From positions 1-64,000 of the forward strand of contig NZ_JAENIL010000025.1 of NCBI RefSeq assembly GCF_016595505.1: a DNA stretch of 64,000 bases. Reading direction: 5' to 3'. How positions within the stretch are numbered: position 1 is the first letter of the stretch; each line of letters begins with the position of its first letter. Shown here in pieces: positions 62,855 to 64,000 of the stretch. The position numbers and the translations under genes are program-made. Source of the DNA: Pelagicoccus mobilis (lineage in GTDB: Bacteria > Verrucomicrobiota > Verrucomicrobiia > Opitutales > Opitutaceae). The notes under the pieces were generated by a model, which made no database searches, was not told where the DNA came from, and saw nothing but the letters and a program-made list of their open reading frames with translations.

Positions 62855-64000
62855 TAGTGGTGTCCTCCTTCGCTGTCAGAATGGGAGTCATGGGAATCGT
62901 GCTTAGCAGCTTTCGGTGCCTTCGCCTTATACTCTTTCTTAGAGAGTGGCATATCGTGGTAGTCCGGCATCGCAGGATTTGGATTGCGAACGCGGGCCAT
63001 GAAGGTGGTACGTGGACGGGTGTTCAAGTAACCGAGAAGCGAATACGTACGCTCGTTTTCACGAAGCTCTGAAACGCGGCTCTTTGGATCCTTGAGGTCG
63101 CCGAATACGATCGCATCCGTTGGGCAAGACTGCTCACAGGCAACCTTGATGGTGCCATCCTTTACGCGAACGTCGTCGCTGTCGCCGGCCTTAGCCTGCT
63201 GAGCGATCTTTGCCTGGTTGATACGTTGTACACAGAAAGTACACTTTTCCATCACGCCGCGCATACGCACGGATACGTCTGGATTTTGCGCCATTTGAAC
63301 GAGCTCTGGCATGCCCTTTGGAGCGAGTGGCCCCATGTAGAGCTTGTCGAGCTGGCGTTGCTGGTAATCGAAGAAGTTGAAGCGGCGAACCTTATAAGGA
63401 CAGTTGTTCGCGCAGTAACGAGTACCGATACAACGGTTGTACGCCATAGCGTTGAGGCCTTCCTCGTCGTGAACTGTCGCGTTAACTGGGCAAACAGTTT
63501 CACAAGGAGCAGTCTCACACTGCATACAAGCGATTGGCTGGAGAGAAACTTGTGGGTCTTCTGGGATCTCGGTGTTGTCCTTAGAACCAGAAGAGAAGTA
63601 GCGGTCCAAGCGAATCCAGTGCATCTCACGACCACGGCGAACCTGGTCACGACCTACTATTGGAATGTTATTTTCGCTTTGGCAGGCGATCACGCAGGAG
63701 TTACAGCCCGTACAAACGTTGAGGTCGATGCTCATGCCCCACTGATGAACGCCAGTCAGGTCAGGGTGTTCGTACATCGATCCGCCACGAGGCGTCTCGG
63801 TGATTTTCTGCTGAGTTGGCATGTCCGCATCCGCGCCGTAGATGGCTGGGGAGTGAGACTCCATACCCATGTGGTCAACCCATGTCGGGTCCTTCTGGTA
63901 ATCGTCGAGGTTCGTTTCACGAACGATCGCGCGACCTTCCATTGACCAGTGCTCTTGCGTTTCAGCGAGCTGGTACTCTTGACCAGTGAGAGCGAGGGAT
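62854..64000 (-). CDS. actB: Alternative complex III subunit ActB, C-terminal iron-sulfur part (cut by the window edge)
   Basis: Only the 3' part of the gene is present; the reading frame is open to position 64000 ([20 protein letters not shown] precedes the first in-window Met). It has the ferredoxin-type iron-sulfur domain with four cysteine groups: [40 protein letters not shown] and CTFCVQR...CEQSCP. In ActB these bind three [4Fe-4S] and one [3Fe-4S] cluster. The preceding molybdopterin-like domain (which carries no molybdenum in ActB) and ActA are beyond the edge. A His/Ser-rich tail ends the protein. Confidence 0.95.

Overview
The window looks like a chromosomal segment of a Verrucomicrobiota bacterium, most likely of the Opitutia/Puniceicoccales type. 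This is an inference from gene content: an alternative complex III (Act) operon, ADOP-type orphan permeases with their PadR regulator, a secreted protein ending in a DxDxDG calcium-type loop, and PEGA/FGE-like and von Willebrand A proteins beside a TolQ-like channel. No rRNA, tRNA, CRISPR array, phage or insertion sequence was seen. Base composition is GC-rich, and most genes lack a strong Shine-Dalgarno sequence.

Layout. 1-9.7 kb: an ArsR-methyltransferase fusion, PTS enzyme I, the isoprenoid (MEP pathway) genes ispE, ispD and ispF around pyrF, and a peptide-type ABC importer (binding protein plus two permeases, no ATPase genes). 10.3-25.2 kb: twelve tightly packed minus-strand genes that I consider the most interesting part. 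They encode a MotA/TolQ/ExbB-family proton channel, two von Willebrand A proteins whose N-terminal membrane segment resembles TolR/ExbD with a conserved Asp, a degenerate Hsp70/actin-like protein, a membrane protein with PEGA domains and an FGE-like domain that lacks the catalytic cysteines, a long helical rod protein, and several exported proteins of unknown function. The arrangement suggests a proton-motive-force-driven envelope machine. 25.5-33 kb: an MsbA-type ABC exporter, an exported propeller-like protein and a 1548-residue secreted repeat protein. 33-44.6 kb: two lipoproteins that combine a PDZ domain with a catalytically dead M48 peptidase fold, a YhcC-type radical SAM protein, two ADOP permeases around a PadR regulator with an evident palindromic operator, an ammonium transporter and an EamA transporter.

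44.6-48.3 kb: a phosphorelay cluster made of two Hpt proteins and two receiver-histidine kinase proteins, one with a degenerate kinase core. 48.4-55.8 kb: housekeeping genes, namely ndk, fabF, acpP and fabG (fatty acid synthesis), an RsuA-family pseudouridine synthase, folD, a receiver-histidine kinase and proC. 55.9 kb to the right edge: a respiratory operon, read right to left, with actB (cut by the window edge), actC, actD, actE, actF, a small membrane protein, a CcoN-like protein, a CcoO-like cytochrome and a monoheme cytochrome c. The CcoN-like protein has lost every histidine that binds heme or copper in cbb3 oxidases, so this module is unlikely to reduce oxygen by itself; it probably passes electrons from the quinol-oxidising Act complex to cytochromes.

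Three themes recur: pseudoenzymes (CcoN-like, M48-like, FGE-like, histidine-kinase-like, thioredoxin-like), envelope-located proteins, and intergenic hairpins close to stop codons. Functions in the 10-25 kb cluster are inferred from folds and motifs seen by eye; no database search was possible.
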